NCBI RefSeq assembly: GCF_900108015.1
Contig: NZ_FNVP01000001.1
Location: forward strand, 124,001 to 188,000
Source of the DNA: Flavobacterium urumqiense
Lineage (GTDB): Bacteria > Bacteroidota > Bacteroidia > Flavobacteriales > Flavobacteriaceae
Direction: 5' to 3'
Length of the DNA stretch: 64,000 bases
The notes beneath the pieces were generated by a model, which saw only the letters and a program-made list of their open reading frames with translations, was not told the DNA's origin and ran no database searches. Made by a program: the position numbers and the translations under genes. Shown here piece after piece: positions 35,756 through 44,019 of the stretch (the first letter of the stretch is position 1; every line of letters starts with the position of its first letter).

Positions 35756-36232
35756 CTACTTATTTAGCCACCAAATACTTGCATTTAAAACAGCAGCAAA
35801 ACTTACCCAAGCCAAATACGGAATGAATAAATAACCCGCAATTCTATTGATTTTAGAAAACTGTATATAGGTTTCATAAATCATTAGCAACAACACAATA
35901 ATCTCTAAACCGGCCAGCATTGGGTTGTGTAATCCAAAGAATAAATACGACCACAATGCATTTAATGCCAATTGTATGGCAAAGAAAATCAACGCTTTTT
36001 TGACAATTTCTTTTTCAAATTCGATTCGGTTCCAGACTAATCCTGCAGCAACACCCATCATGATATAAAGCATACTCCAAACGGGTGCAAAAATCCAATT
36101 GGGCGGATTAAAACTTGGTTTTACCAAAGTTGGGTACCAAGTCACAATTGCAGAACGGGTAACCATTCCAGAAAAATAACCAATCACAAGACAGGTTACA
36201 ACCATCGTTAAAATTCGAGTAATCTTAGTCAT
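35756..36232 (-). CDS. tspO: TspO/MBR family membrane protein
   Basis: 158 residues, five predicted helices, rich in Trp and aromatic residues. The family motifs are present: WYPTLVKPSFNPPNWIFAPVW after helix 1, ALNALWSYLFFGLHNP, and the C-terminal LAWVSFAAVLNASIWWLN. The TspO family binds porphyrins and sterol- or isoprenoid-like ligands and is linked to tetrapyrrole stress responses; it acts in the inner membrane. Divergent from the mevalonate decarboxylase gene with a 113-bp gap. Confidence 0.93.
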   Translation of the reverse strand: MTKITRILTMVVTCLVIGYFSGMVTRSAIVTWYPTLVKPSFNPPNWIFAPVWSMLYIMMGVAAGLVWNRIEFEKEIVKKALIFFAIQLALNALWSYLFFGLHNPMLAGLEIIVLLLMIYETYIQFSKINRIAGYLFIPYLAWVSFAAVLNASIWWLNK

Positions 36233-36320
36233 AATTATATTTTTCTAATGTGGGTCAAATTTAATCAAAACTTTAGTACAAATCGATAAATAAACAAATC
36301 AAAGGATAAATCAAAAAAAG

Positions 36321-36328
36321 TATCTTTG
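36321..36328 (+). promoter_or_regulatory. -7 promoter element of mvaD
   Basis: TATCTTTG, an exact TAnnTTTG match, 17 bp before the start codon. No clear TTG at the usual distance. Confidence 0.6.
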
Positions 36329-36345
36329 CATAAATTTTATCATTC

Positions 36346-37431
36346 ATGTTTACAGCAAACGATTTTATTCCAAAAAAGTATTCACAAACTATCGAACAAG
36401 GTAATTTCGAATGGAGTGCGCCCAGTAATATTGCTTTAGTGAAATATTGGGGGAAAAAAGACAATCAGATTCCAGCCAATCCTTCGGTAAGTTTTACGTT
36501 GAATAATTGTAAAACGATTACCAAATTGGCTTTCGCCAAAAAAATAAACACTGGAAATTTTTCTTTTAACTTACTTTTTGAAGGAAAACCAAAAGAGGAT
36601 TTCAAACCGAAAATCCACAAATTCTTGGAGCGAATCGAAATTTACTTGCCATTTTTGAAAGACTATCATTTTACGATTGACACGGTAAATACCTTTCCGC
36701 ACAGTTCCGGAATTGCCTCTTCAGCATCAGGAATGGCGGCTTTAGCAATGAACATGATGAGTTTAGAAAAAGCGTTAAACCCGGAAATGACGGAGGAATA
36801 TTTCTATCAAAAAGCCTCTTTGTTAGCTCGTTTAGGTTCGGGAAGCGCTTGCCGCAGCGTAAAAGGGCAAGTGGTAGTTTGGGGAAACCATAAAAATATC
36901 TCCGGAAGTTCCGATTTATTTGGAGTGGAATTTCCTAATGCTATTCATGATAATTTCAAGAATTACCAAGACACCATTTTACTGGTTGACAAAGGCGAAA
37001 AGCAGGTTTCAAGTACCGTTGGTCATGATTTAATGCACGACCATCCTTTTGCCGAAAGGCGATTTGCACAAGCACACGAAAACTTGGACAAACTAATTAC
37101 CATTTTTAAAAACGGAAATTTAGAAGAATTTATCAAAATTGTAGAAAGTGAAGCCTTGACTTTGCATGCCATGATGATGACTTCGATGCCCTATTTCATT
37201 TTAATAAAACCCAACACATTAGAAATCATTAATGCCATTTGGAAATTTAGAAATGACACCAAAATCCCTGTTTGTTTCACATTGGATGCAGGAGCAAACG
37301 TGCATGTTTTGTATCCAAATAAGGATAAACCAAAAGTATTACAATTTATTCAGGACGAATTAGTTGGCTATTGCCAAAATCGTCAGTACATTTGTGACCA
37401 AATTGGGAATGGAGCTATTGAGATTGAATAA
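36346..37431 (+). CDS. mvaD: Diphosphomevalonate decarboxylase
   Basis: Converts mevalonate diphosphate to isopentenyl diphosphate with ATP, the last step of the mevalonate pathway that Flavobacteria use for isoprenoids. 361 residues, GHMP-kinase fold. ASNIALVKYWGKKD near the start holds the substrate-binding Lys/Tyr, PHSSGIASSASGMAAL is the ATP-binding glycine/serine loop, RLGSGSACRSVKGQ follows, and CFTLDAGANVHVLYP contains the catalytic Asp region. The mevalonate kinase-like gene lies 279 bp downstream. Confidence 0.95.
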   Translation: MFTANDFIPKKYSQTIEQGNFEWSAPSNIALVKYWGKKDNQIPANPSVSFTLNNCKTITKLAFAKKINTGNFSFNLLFEGKPKEDFKPKIHKFLERIEIYLPFLKDYHFTIDTVNTFPHSSGIASSASGMAALAMNMMSLEKALNPEMTEEYFYQKASLLARLGSGSACRSVKGQVVVWGNHKNISGSSDLFGVEFPNAIHDNFKNYQDTILLVDKGEKQVSSTVGHDLMHDHPFAERRFAQAHENLDKLITIFKNGNLEEFIKIVESEALTLHAMMMTSMPYFILIKPNTLEIINAIWKFRNDTKIPVCFTLDAGANVHVLYPNKDKPKVLQFIQDELVGYCQNRQYICDQIGNGAIEIE

Positions 37432-37465
37432 TTTTTAATATCTTTATTTTTAAATAGTTGAAATC

Positions 37466-37660
37466 ATGGACATTCAATCTGAAAAATTAGAATTAATAAA
37501 AATGTTATTAGAAACTAATGACAAATCCATAATTGAAGCTGTAAAAGATATTTTGAAGGCAGAGAAAAAAGAAGCTTGGGAAAAATTAACTCCTGAGCAA
37601 CAAGAAGAAATTAATATCGTAATACAAAAAGAAAATCGAGGTGACATTGTCGATTTTTAA
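37466..37660 (+). CDS. Short antitoxin-like protein without a toxin gene
   Basis: 64 residues: MDIQSEKLELIKMLLETND, then KSIIEAVKDILKAEKKEAWEKL and an acidic tail. This pattern is common in Bacteroidota antitoxins of RelE/ParE-type modules, where a toxin gene usually follows at once. Here the next gene is the GHMP kinase, and no RelE-like frame is found on either strand nearby. The C-terminus looks slightly shorter than the antitoxins I recall (about 70-75 residues). Read as an orphan, possibly decaying, antitoxin inside the mevalonate operon. Confidence 0.6.
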   Translation: MDIQSEKLELIKMLLETNDKSIIEAVKDILKAEKKEAWEKLTPEQQEEINIVIQKENRGDIVDF

Positions 37661-37710
37661 AATTATTAAAATCAAATTACCAATCCCAAATTGCTAATTA
37701 CCAACATCAT

Positions 37711-38649
37711 ATGAAAGGACCTTTATTTTATTCAAAAATATTACTCTTTGGCGAATATGGAATTATTCGTGATTCAAAAGGATTGTCCATTCCTTACAAT
37801 TTTTATAACGGTGCGCTTAAAAAAGACGAAAATCCATCTGATGAAGCTATAAAATCAAATGGAAATTTGAAACGTTTTCTTGTTTATTTAGAAACATTGC
37901 AAAAGGAGCAACCCGACTTAGTTACTTTTGATTTAGCAACGCTGAAAAATGATGTTGAAACGGGAATGTATTTTGATTCCAGCATTCCGCAAGGTTACGG
38001 CGTAGGAAGTAGTGGTGCACTTGTTGCTGCTATTTACGACAAATATGCACAAAATAAAATCACGGTTCTTGAAAATCTGACTCGTGAAAAATTATTGCAG
38101 TTAAAAAATATATTTTCTCAAATGGAGAGTTTTTTCCACGGAAAAAGTTCTGGTTTGGATCCATTAAATAGTTATTTGAGTATTCCAATTCTTATTAATT
38201 CAAAAGATAATATTGAAGCAACGGGAATTCCTAATCAAAGTTTTGATGGGAAAGGTGCCGTATTCTTATTAGATTCTGGTATTGTGGGCGAAACGGCTCC
38301 GATGGTAAATATTTTCATGGAAAACTTGAAAGACAAAGGATTTCGTGCTATGTTGAAAAATCAGTTTGTAAAATATACCGATGCTTGTGTGGAAAATTTC
38401 CTTGGTGGTGACATGAAGTCGCTTTTCATGAATACCAAGAAATTATCAAAAGTAGTTTTGAATAACTTCAAACCTATGATTCCGGAACAATTTCACGGAA
38501 TTTGGCAACAAGGAATTGACAGCAATGACTATTATCTAAAATTATGTGGTTCAGGTGGCGGTGGTTATATATTAGGTTTCACTGAGGATCTAGAACGTGC
38601 AAAATTATCTCTAAAAGATTATAAACTGGAAGTAGTTTATCAGTTTTAG
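37711..38649 (+). CDS. Mevalonate kinase-like GHMP kinase
   Basis: 312 residues. GHMP-family motifs: KILLFGEYGII (motif 1), PQGYGVGSSGALVAAIYD (the ATP-binding motif 2) and LCGSGGGGYILGF (motif 3). It phosphorylates mevalonate, or possibly phosphomevalonate, in the same pathway as the upstream decarboxylase. The fold is certain; the exact step is inferred from context. Short AT-rich spacers separate it from its neighbours, which all read in the same direction. Confidence 0.85.
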   Translation: MKGPLFYSKILLFGEYGIIRDSKGLSIPYNFYNGALKKDENPSDEAIKSNGNLKRFLVYLETLQKEQPDLVTFDLATLKNDVETGMYFDSSIPQGYGVGSSGALVAAIYDKYAQNKITVLENLTREKLLQLKNIFSQMESFFHGKSSGLDPLNSYLSIPILINSKDNIEATGIPNQSFDGKGAVFLLDSGIVGETAPMVNIFMENLKDKGFRAMLKNQFVKYTDACVENFLGGDMKSLFMNTKKLSKVVLNNFKPMIPEQFHGIWQQGIDSNDYYLKLCGSGGGGYILGFTEDLERAKLSLKDYKLEVVYQF

Positions 38650-38653
38650 CCCT

Positions 38654-38670
38654 AGCCCCTAAAGGGGACT
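38654..38670 (+). repeat. Short GC-rich hairpin AGCCCCTAAAGGGGACT
   Basis: CCCCT/AGGGG inverted repeat immediately after the GHMP kinase stop. Similar CCCCT..AGGGG snippets are frequent between genes of Flavobacteria as far as I recall. It may also act as a weak terminator. Confidence 0.5.
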
Positions 38671-38696
38671 TTAAAAAAACAAATTAAATCCTTATA

Positions 38697-39650
38697 ATGT
38701 TAAGCAGGCAGCACAAACTTTTATTGATGAAAATTATAAGTTTGTTCTCTGTCGTTAGAGGCTATAACATTCCAATTATTATTTTGGCGCAATATCTTTC
38801 GGCTATATTTATTCTTGCGCCGGAGATAAGAGCTTTGGACATTCTGCTAGATTTCAATTTATTTCTGATTGTTTTCGCTTCTTCGTTAACGATTGCTTCC
38901 GGTTACATCATTAATAATTTTTACGATAGCAAAAAAGATTTAATCAATCGTCCGAATAAATCCATGCTCGACCGATTAGTAAGTCAAAAAACAAAACTTA
39001 CGGTTTATTTTTCTCTTAATTTCATTGTGGCCTTAATGTCAATGTTTGTGTCCTGGCGCGCTTTTTTATTCTTTTCTGTTTATATATTTTTCGTCTGGTT
39101 TTACTCTCATAAAATAAAAAAATATCCGATAATAGGAAATTTGACAGCTGCTTTATTGGCTGTTTTACCATTTTTTGCCATCTTATTATATTATTACACT
39201 AAAATTTCCTTTAGCGATATTGAGATTTATAAAAGTCAGCTTGCTGTAATTTTCGCTCATGCTTCTTTTTTATTTCTATTACTTTTAGTTCGGGAAATGA
39301 TAAAAGATTTAGAGAATCTAAAGGGAGATTTAGCAAATGGTTACAACACAATCCCAATTATATATAGTGAAGCCGTTTCGAAGAAAGTAATCACGATTTT
39401 AACCATTTTAACGATTTTTCCCGTTTATGTTTTAATAGAAATTTACGATGTAGGTTACATGGATATTTATTTTTATGCCTGTTTAATCATCCTGATTTTT
39501 TTTCTGCTTTACTTATGGAAATCAAACACGAAATCACAATTTTTATTGCTTCATAATGTTTTAAAATTCCTTATTGTAGCTGGCGTATTTTGTATTGTTC
39601 TTATCAATCCAAGTGTGTTGTGGCATGGAAAAAAATTATTATTGATTTAA
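38697..39650 (+). CDS. UbiA-family prenyltransferase (geranylgeranylglycerol-phosphate geranylgeranyltransferase-like)
   Basis: 317 residues, about eight membrane helices. The two Asp-rich motifs that hold the Mg-diphosphate are visible: NNFYDSKKDLINRPNK (first) and REMIKDLENLKGDLANG (second). Flavobacterial relatives are often annotated as geranylgeranylglycerol-phosphate geranylgeranyltransferases, but menaquinone-type and other acceptors cannot be excluded. Being next to mevalonate genes fits a polyprenyl-diphosphate substrate. An ATG at 38727 (MKIISLFSVVRGYN) is an alternative start that removes a basic leader. Confidence 0.82.
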   Translation: MLSRQHKLLLMKIISLFSVVRGYNIPIIILAQYLSAIFILAPEIRALDILLDFNLFLIVFASSLTIASGYIINNFYDSKKDLINRPNKSMLDRLVSQKTKLTVYFSLNFIVALMSMFVSWRAFLFFSVYIFFVWFYSHKIKKYPIIGNLTAALLAVLPFFAILLYYYTKISFSDIEIYKSQLAVIFAHASFLFLLLLVREMIKDLENLKGDLANGYNTIPIIYSEAVSKKVITILTILTIFPVYVLIEIYDVGYMDIYFYACLIILIFFLLYLWKSNTKSQFLLLHNVLKFLIVAGVFCIVLINPSVLWHGKKLLLI

Positions 39651-39710
39651 ATTTTACTTTCTAGAAATTATAAAAAAGGTAAAAACAATTCTCCAATAAT
39701 TCCATTTGAT

Positions 39711-39786
39711 TAGCCCCGATTAAAACGGCATCCTTTTTCTTTTTTCTTTAAAAAAGAAAAAGATACAGTGTAAAGCGGGAAATAGC
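39711..39786. repeat. Interspersed palindromic element, copy 1
   Basis: Begins TAGCCCCGAT and ends AGCGGGAAATAGCT around a long A/T palindrome (arms CTTTTTCTTTTTT and AAAAAAGAAAAAG, 39732-39762, CTTT centre). The same architecture appears at about 47466-47555 and 48421-48550. Confidence 0.75.
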
Positions 39787-39862
39787 TACAAAAAAATAAA
39801 ATAAAACTCCTTAATAAGCTTATTAATTAGGTAGTTAGCGTTTTCTAATTGTCAAAAATCGT

Positions 39863-39889
39863 TTGTCAATTATATAAATACTATCTTTG
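39863..39889 (+). promoter_or_regulatory. Promoter of the pseudouridine synthase gene
   Basis: TTG at 39863-39865 and TATCTTTG at 39882-39889, 16-bp spacer, ending 19 bp before the start codon. Confidence 0.65.
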
Positions 39890-39908
39890 CGCAAATTATT
39901 GGAATATT

Positions 39909-40817
39909 ATGAATAACAAGGAGGGCAATAATAAGAAAAGTGGCGCTAGAGCAAATAGCTCAAGACCAAGTTCGAATAAGCCAAAACCTGCCATGCAGAA
40001 GCGCGCTCAAGGGCCAAAAAAAGTCAAAGTAAATACTAAAGTTGCCGAAGTTGCTACTGATAAAGTAGAGAAAAAACCAAATCAGGCACCAAAGAGACCA
40101 AAAGTAAAAGACGAAATTCGTTTGAATAAATATATTGCTAATTCTGGTGCGTGCTCGCGTCGTGATGCCGATATTTACATTCAATCCGGAACGGTTAAAG
40201 TAAATGGAATTCCTGTTACTGAAATGGGATATATGGTAAAACCGGGAGATGTTGTGAATTTTGACGGTTCGACTTTGACGCCGGAGAAAAAAGTTTACAT
40301 CTTATTGAACAAACCAAAAAACTTTACGACAGCCATGGACGAAGGCCAGGAATATCGTAATGTATTGGAATTAGTAAAAGGTTCTACAACTGCAAAAATT
40401 GGAGCTGTAGGTAGAATGGACAAGAATACCACTGGTTTGTTATTGTTCACAAATGATACGGATATGATTCGTAAATTTACTTTACCGAGTCAAAAATCAT
40501 CTAAAATATACCAAGTTTCATTAGATAAAAACTTGAAATTTGAGGATTTAGAAAAAATAAATAAAGGTTTAACTCTTGATGGACATCGAGTTTTTGTAGA
40601 AGATGTAAGTTACATTGATGGTGAAGCGAAAAGTGAAATTGGCTTGCAATTAAGATCGTCTAACGTAAAAGTAGTTCGTAATATTTTTGAACATTTTAGT
40701 TATGATGTATTAAGGATTGACAGAGTTTCTTTTGCTGGTTTGACCAAAAAGAATTTACCAAGAGGAAACTGGAGATTGCTTACAGAACAAGAAATTATTA
40801 ATTTGAAGAACGTTTAA
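39909..40817 (+). CDS. rluB: RsuA/RluB-family pseudouridine synthase
   Basis: 302 residues from ATG 39909; the longer frame from 39849 would read through the promoter. It modifies uridines in ribosomal RNA. Residues 1-75 are a basic, low-complexity tail (Lys, Asn, Pro, Ala) common in Bacteroidota versions. Then an S4 RNA-binding domain (RLNKYIANSGACSRRDAD) and the catalytic domain with the active Asp in GRMDKNTTGLLLFTND. The C-terminus has VRNIFEHFSYDVLRIDRVSF. RluB (23S rRNA) is the more likely target than RsuA, RluE or RluF, but that is a family guess. Confidence 0.9.
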   Translation: MNNKEGNNKKSGARANSSRPSSNKPKPAMQKRAQGPKKVKVNTKVAEVATDKVEKKPNQAPKRPKVKDEIRLNKYIANSGACSRRDADIYIQSGTVKVNGIPVTEMGYMVKPGDVVNFDGSTLTPEKKVYILLNKPKNFTTAMDEGQEYRNVLELVKGSTTAKIGAVGRMDKNTTGLLLFTNDTDMIRKFTLPSQKSSKIYQVSLDKNLKFEDLEKINKGLTLDGHRVFVEDVSYIDGEAKSEIGLQLRSSNVKVVRNIFEHFSYDVLRIDRVSFAGLTKKNLPRGNWRLLTEQEIINLKNV

Positions 40818-40840
40818 TATTTCTTTGAAATTATAAAACT

Positions 40841-40878
40841 AAAATCCCTTTTCGCTTAGAGTGAAATGGGATTTTTTT
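40841..40878 (+). terminator. Intrinsic terminator of the pseudouridine synthase gene
   Basis: Outer stem AAATCCC/GGGATTT, inner TTTCGCT/AGTGAAA, then seven T. Confidence 0.88.
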
Positions 40879-40903
40879 AATTAAAAATTGAAACTCAATT
40901 ACC

Positions 40904-41266
40904 ATGACACCAGAAAAATTACAGTCGATTGCTTTTAAATGGTTCGAAACCTTTAACAACAAAGAATTAGAAAAACTATTGTCACTGTATGATGATGAGG
41001 CCGTGCATTTTAGTCCAAAACTAAAAATTCACAAACCAGAAACCAATGGATTTGTTACGGGGAAACAAGCATTGCGTGACTGGTGGCAGGATGCGTTTGA
41101 ACGTTTGCCAAGTTTGAACTATAAAGTAAAATCGCTTACTGCAAATGGAGATCGTGTCTTTATGGAATATATCAGAACCGTGAATGGAGAAGAAGATATG
41201 CTTGTTGCAGAAGTACTCGACATTAAAGAAAATAAAATAATTGCGTCCCGAGTATATCACGGATAA
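40904..41266 (+). CDS. SnoaL-like/NTF2-like small protein
   Basis: 120 residues of the cone-shaped NTF2-like fold: KWFETFNNKELEKLLSLYDDEAVHFSP at the start, GKQALRDWWQDAFERLP in the middle, FMEYIRTVNGEEDMLVAEVLDIKENKI at the end. Such proteins are small ligand-binding or isomerase-like domains; nothing here fixes a substrate. No signal peptide. Single gene with its own terminator. Confidence 0.8.
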   Translation: MTPEKLQSIAFKWFETFNNKELEKLLSLYDDEAVHFSPKLKIHKPETNGFVTGKQALRDWWQDAFERLPSLNYKVKSLTANGDRVFMEYIRTVNGEEDMLVAEVLDIKENKIIASRVYHG

Positions 41267-41315
41267 AATAACCTCATTTAAGTACTTATTTTAACAATAT
41301 AGAAAAACAACTCCT

Positions 41316-41355
41316 AAAATCCCATTCCCTTTAAAAGGAATTGGATTTTTTTTTT
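41316..41355 (+). terminator. Intrinsic terminator of the NTF2-like gene
   Basis: Stem AAATCC, ATTCC / GGAAT, GGATTT with single-base mismatches, 8-nt loop, long T run. The remaining roughly 215 bp up to the GH3 gene hold only the candidate operator ACGAAAACGT and A/T-rich sequence. Confidence 0.85.
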
Positions 41356-41411
41356 AAACAGACAGCTTTAAAGCAAAAATAACTTCACTTTCGGGAAACC
41401 TTTCTTTTAAA

Positions 41412-41421
41412 ACGAAAACGT
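41412..41421. promoter_or_regulatory. Candidate operator ACGAAAACGT upstream of the GH3 gene
   Basis: Same decamer as at 22548-22557 in the susC/LacI intergenic region; 149 bp before the start codon. Confidence 0.25.
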
Positions 41422-41569
41422 TAAACCCCTTGAAAATTAAGGAAATAATCTGTCTGAGGTAGCGCTGTACAAAAAATAGCATATATTTAAAATTGAGTAA
41501 TTAAAAATATAATTTTATTCATTAGTTTTTAAATATTTTAAAAAACCAACCAAAAGACAAACACAAAAA

Positions 41570-43837
41570 ATGAAAAAAACAATTCTCTTATTATTTGTAA
41601 TCATCCTCTGCCCAAAGTCCTCCTGGAGTCAAGACAGTAAAGCTCAAAAATCAGAAATAAACCAGAAAGTTTCTGACTTACTTTCTAAAATGAGCATTGA
41701 AGAAAAAATTGGGCAAATGACTCAAATTACCGTCACTAATTTTGAAGCAAAGGGCAAACCTGGTGTTTTTGACATGGCAAAATTAAGAGAAGCGATTCAA
41801 ACATATCATATAGGTTCTATCTTGAATGTACCAAATCCCGGCGCACCAACAATTAAGAAATGGAACGAAGTCATTACTACAATAAGCAATGAAGCCAACA
41901 AAACCAGACTCAAAATTCCGGTGCTATATGGTATCGATGCCATCCACGGATCAAGTTATACTGCCGGCGCCACTTTGTTCCCGCAACAAATAGGAATTGC
42001 AGCAACATTTAATACTGAAATTGCCAGAAAAGGAGCGGAGATTTCAGCTTATGAAACTAGAGCTTCCTCAATTCCATGGGTTTTTTCGCCAGATTTAGAC
42101 TTACCTAGAAATCCTTCTTGGTCAAGAATATGGGAATCTTTTGGAGAGGACGCTTATTTATCTTCTCAAATGGGCAAGGCAATGGTGGAGGGATTTGAAG
42201 GAAATAATGTGGCTTTTAAATACCATGTAGCTTCTTGTATGAAACATTTCATAGGTTATGGAAGTACTACAACTGGAAAAGATAGAACCCCAAGTATTAT
42301 CCCAGAACGTGTTTTAAGACAATTTGATTTAACAATTTATCAAGCTGCAATTAAAGCCGGTGCCAAAAGCATTATGGTGAGTTCTGGCGAAATAAATGGA
42401 ACTCCTATTCACGCGAGCAAACATCTGATTACAGATATATTGAAAACAGAATTAGGATTTGAAGGCGTGGTCGTTACGGATTGGAAAGATATTATTTATT
42501 TGCATTCTCGCCATAAAGTAGCGGAGACTAATAGAGATGCCGTACGAATCGCTGTTTTGGCTGGAATTGACATGAGTATGGTACCGGAAGATTATACCTT
42601 TTATACTGATTTATTAGATTTGGTAGCCAAAGGTGAAGTCCCTGTGTCACGAATTGATGATGCCGTTTCCAGAATTTTACAAATGAAATTCAAATTAAAT
42701 CTATTCCAAGATACCGTTGCTAATTTAAAGGATTACCCAAAATTTGGCTCACCGGAATTTATCAGCGAAGCTTATAATGCAGCGGCAGAATCAATTACTT
42801 TATTAAAAAATAATGACGCTGTTTTACCTTTAGCAAAAAATGAAAAAATATTAGTCACAGGCCCTACTGCGAATAGCATGAAATATTTAAATGGTGGGTG
42901 GTCCTACAACTGGCAAGGCGAAAATTCAGACACCTATGCTGCAGATAAATTTACTATACTAGAAGCTTTAATGGATAAAGCAGGACATGAAAATGTGCTT
43001 TATACACAAGGGGCCGATTTTGCTACTTTTAATGATGCCGAAATAGAAAAAACTGTAGAATTAGGAAAAAGCGCTTCGAAAATAATTTTGTGTCTCGGGG
43101 AAAAAAATTATACTGAAACTCCTGGTGACATTAGTAATTTATACATAACCGAGTCGCAATCCAGACTAGCCTTGGCTTTATCGAAACTAAACAAACCTAT
43201 TATTTTAGTTTTGAACGAAGGAAGGCCGCGATTAATCAGCAACTTTGAAGACAAAATGAATGCAGTTATCCAATGTTACCTGCCTGGAAACGAAGGCGCC
43301 AGAGCTTTGGCTGACATTCTTTTCGGAACTATTAATCCAAGTGGAAAATTACCATACAATTACCCACGGTACCCTAATTCATTAGAAAAATACAATAGAA
43401 AACACACTGAGAGTTTAGAAGACGAAGAGCAAAATAACGATGCTAAATATGAAAAAAGCTATTCTCCACAATTTGAATTTGGTTCTGGTTTATCATATAC
43501 CACTTTTGCGTATTCAAATTTAAAAATAGATAAATCAGAAATAAATGATACCGATGATTTAATAGTAACTGTTGATGTAAAAAACACTGGAAAATTAGCC
43601 GGAAAAGAAGCGGTTTTACTTTATTTATCTGATAATTATGCCAGTATTACTCCTGAAGTAAAAGCATTAAAAAGATTTACAAAAATTAGTTTAGTGCCAA
43701 ATGAAACCAAAACTATAATCTTCACTTTGAATCAGAAAGATTTACAGTTTGTGAACAATGACTTGAAATGGATATCCGAAAAAGGAACATTCAAAATACA
43801 AATTGAGAAACTTACAAAAGAGTTTTTGTTAAAATAA
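41570..43837 (+). CDS. bglX: GH3 beta-glucosidase, exported
   Basis: 755 residues, signal peptide 1-20 (cleavage near SWSQ). Domain order is that of BglX: GH3 N-terminal barrel (MSIEEKIGQMTQITV, YGIDAIHGSSYTAGATLFPQ, KHFIGYG) with nucleophile Asp304 in VVTDWKD, the C-terminal alpha/beta sandwich (ESITLLKNNDAVLPLAKNEK, LGEKNYTETPGDISNLY), and a fibronectin-III-like end (GSGLSYTTFAYSNLKI, VKNTGKLAGKEAVLLYLS). It removes terminal beta-linked glucose from oligosaccharides in the periplasm. Not adjacent to other glycan genes; single transcription unit with terminator. Confidence 0.93.
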   Translation: MKKTILLLFVIILCPKSSWSQDSKAQKSEINQKVSDLLSKMSIEEKIGQMTQITVTNFEAKGKPGVFDMAKLREAIQTYHIGSILNVPNPGAPTIKKWNEVITTISNEANKTRLKIPVLYGIDAIHGSSYTAGATLFPQQIGIAATFNTEIARKGAEISAYETRASSIPWVFSPDLDLPRNPSWSRIWESFGEDAYLSSQMGKAMVEGFEGNNVAFKYHVASCMKHFIGYGSTTTGKDRTPSIIPERVLRQFDLTIYQAAIKAGAKSIMVSSGEINGTPIHASKHLITDILKTELGFEGVVVTDWKDIIYLHSRHKVAETNRDAVRIAVLAGIDMSMVPEDYTFYTDLLDLVAKGEVPVSRIDDAVSRILQMKFKLNLFQDTVANLKDYPKFGSPEFISEAYNAAAESITLLKNNDAVLPLAKNEKILVTGPTANSMKYLNGGWSYNWQGENSDTYAADKFTILEALMDKAGHENVLYTQGADFATFNDAEIEKTVELGKSASKIILCLGEKNYTETPGDISNLYITESQSRLALALSKLNKPIILVLNEGRPRLISNFEDKMNAVIQCYLPGNEGARALADILFGTINPSGKLPYNYPRYPNSLEKYNRKHTESLEDEEQNNDAKYEKSYSPQFEFGSGLSYTTFAYSNLKIDKSEINDTDDLIVTVDVKNTGKLAGKEAVLLYLSDNYASITPEVKALKRFTKISLVPNETKTIIFTLNQKDLQFVNNDLKWISEKGTFKIQIEKLTKEFLLK

Positions 43838-43862
43838 AATTGCTTTTAAATAATGATTAAAG

Positions 43863-43892
43863 AAAAGCTTCTCGATCTGAGAAGCTTTTTTG
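43863..43892 (+). terminator. Intrinsic terminator of the GH3 gene
   Basis: Perfect stem AAAAGCTTCTC/GAGAAGCTTTT, loop GATCT. Nearly identical to the hairpin at 45801-45834. Confidence 0.9.
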
Positions 43893-44019
43893 ATTATCGG
43901 CAAGAACCCAGCCAGCTGCCAAAAATAACTAATAGTTGAATAGCAAACATTCAAATATATTTGAATTATTATCAGTTTTTTTTAATAAATTAGCTACAAA
44001 TATTTAACAATCAATCATT

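Noticed and set aside
39849..39908. Upstream start for the pseudouridine synthase
   Set aside because: It would place the start codon upstream of the TTG/TATCTTTG promoter at 39863-39889.
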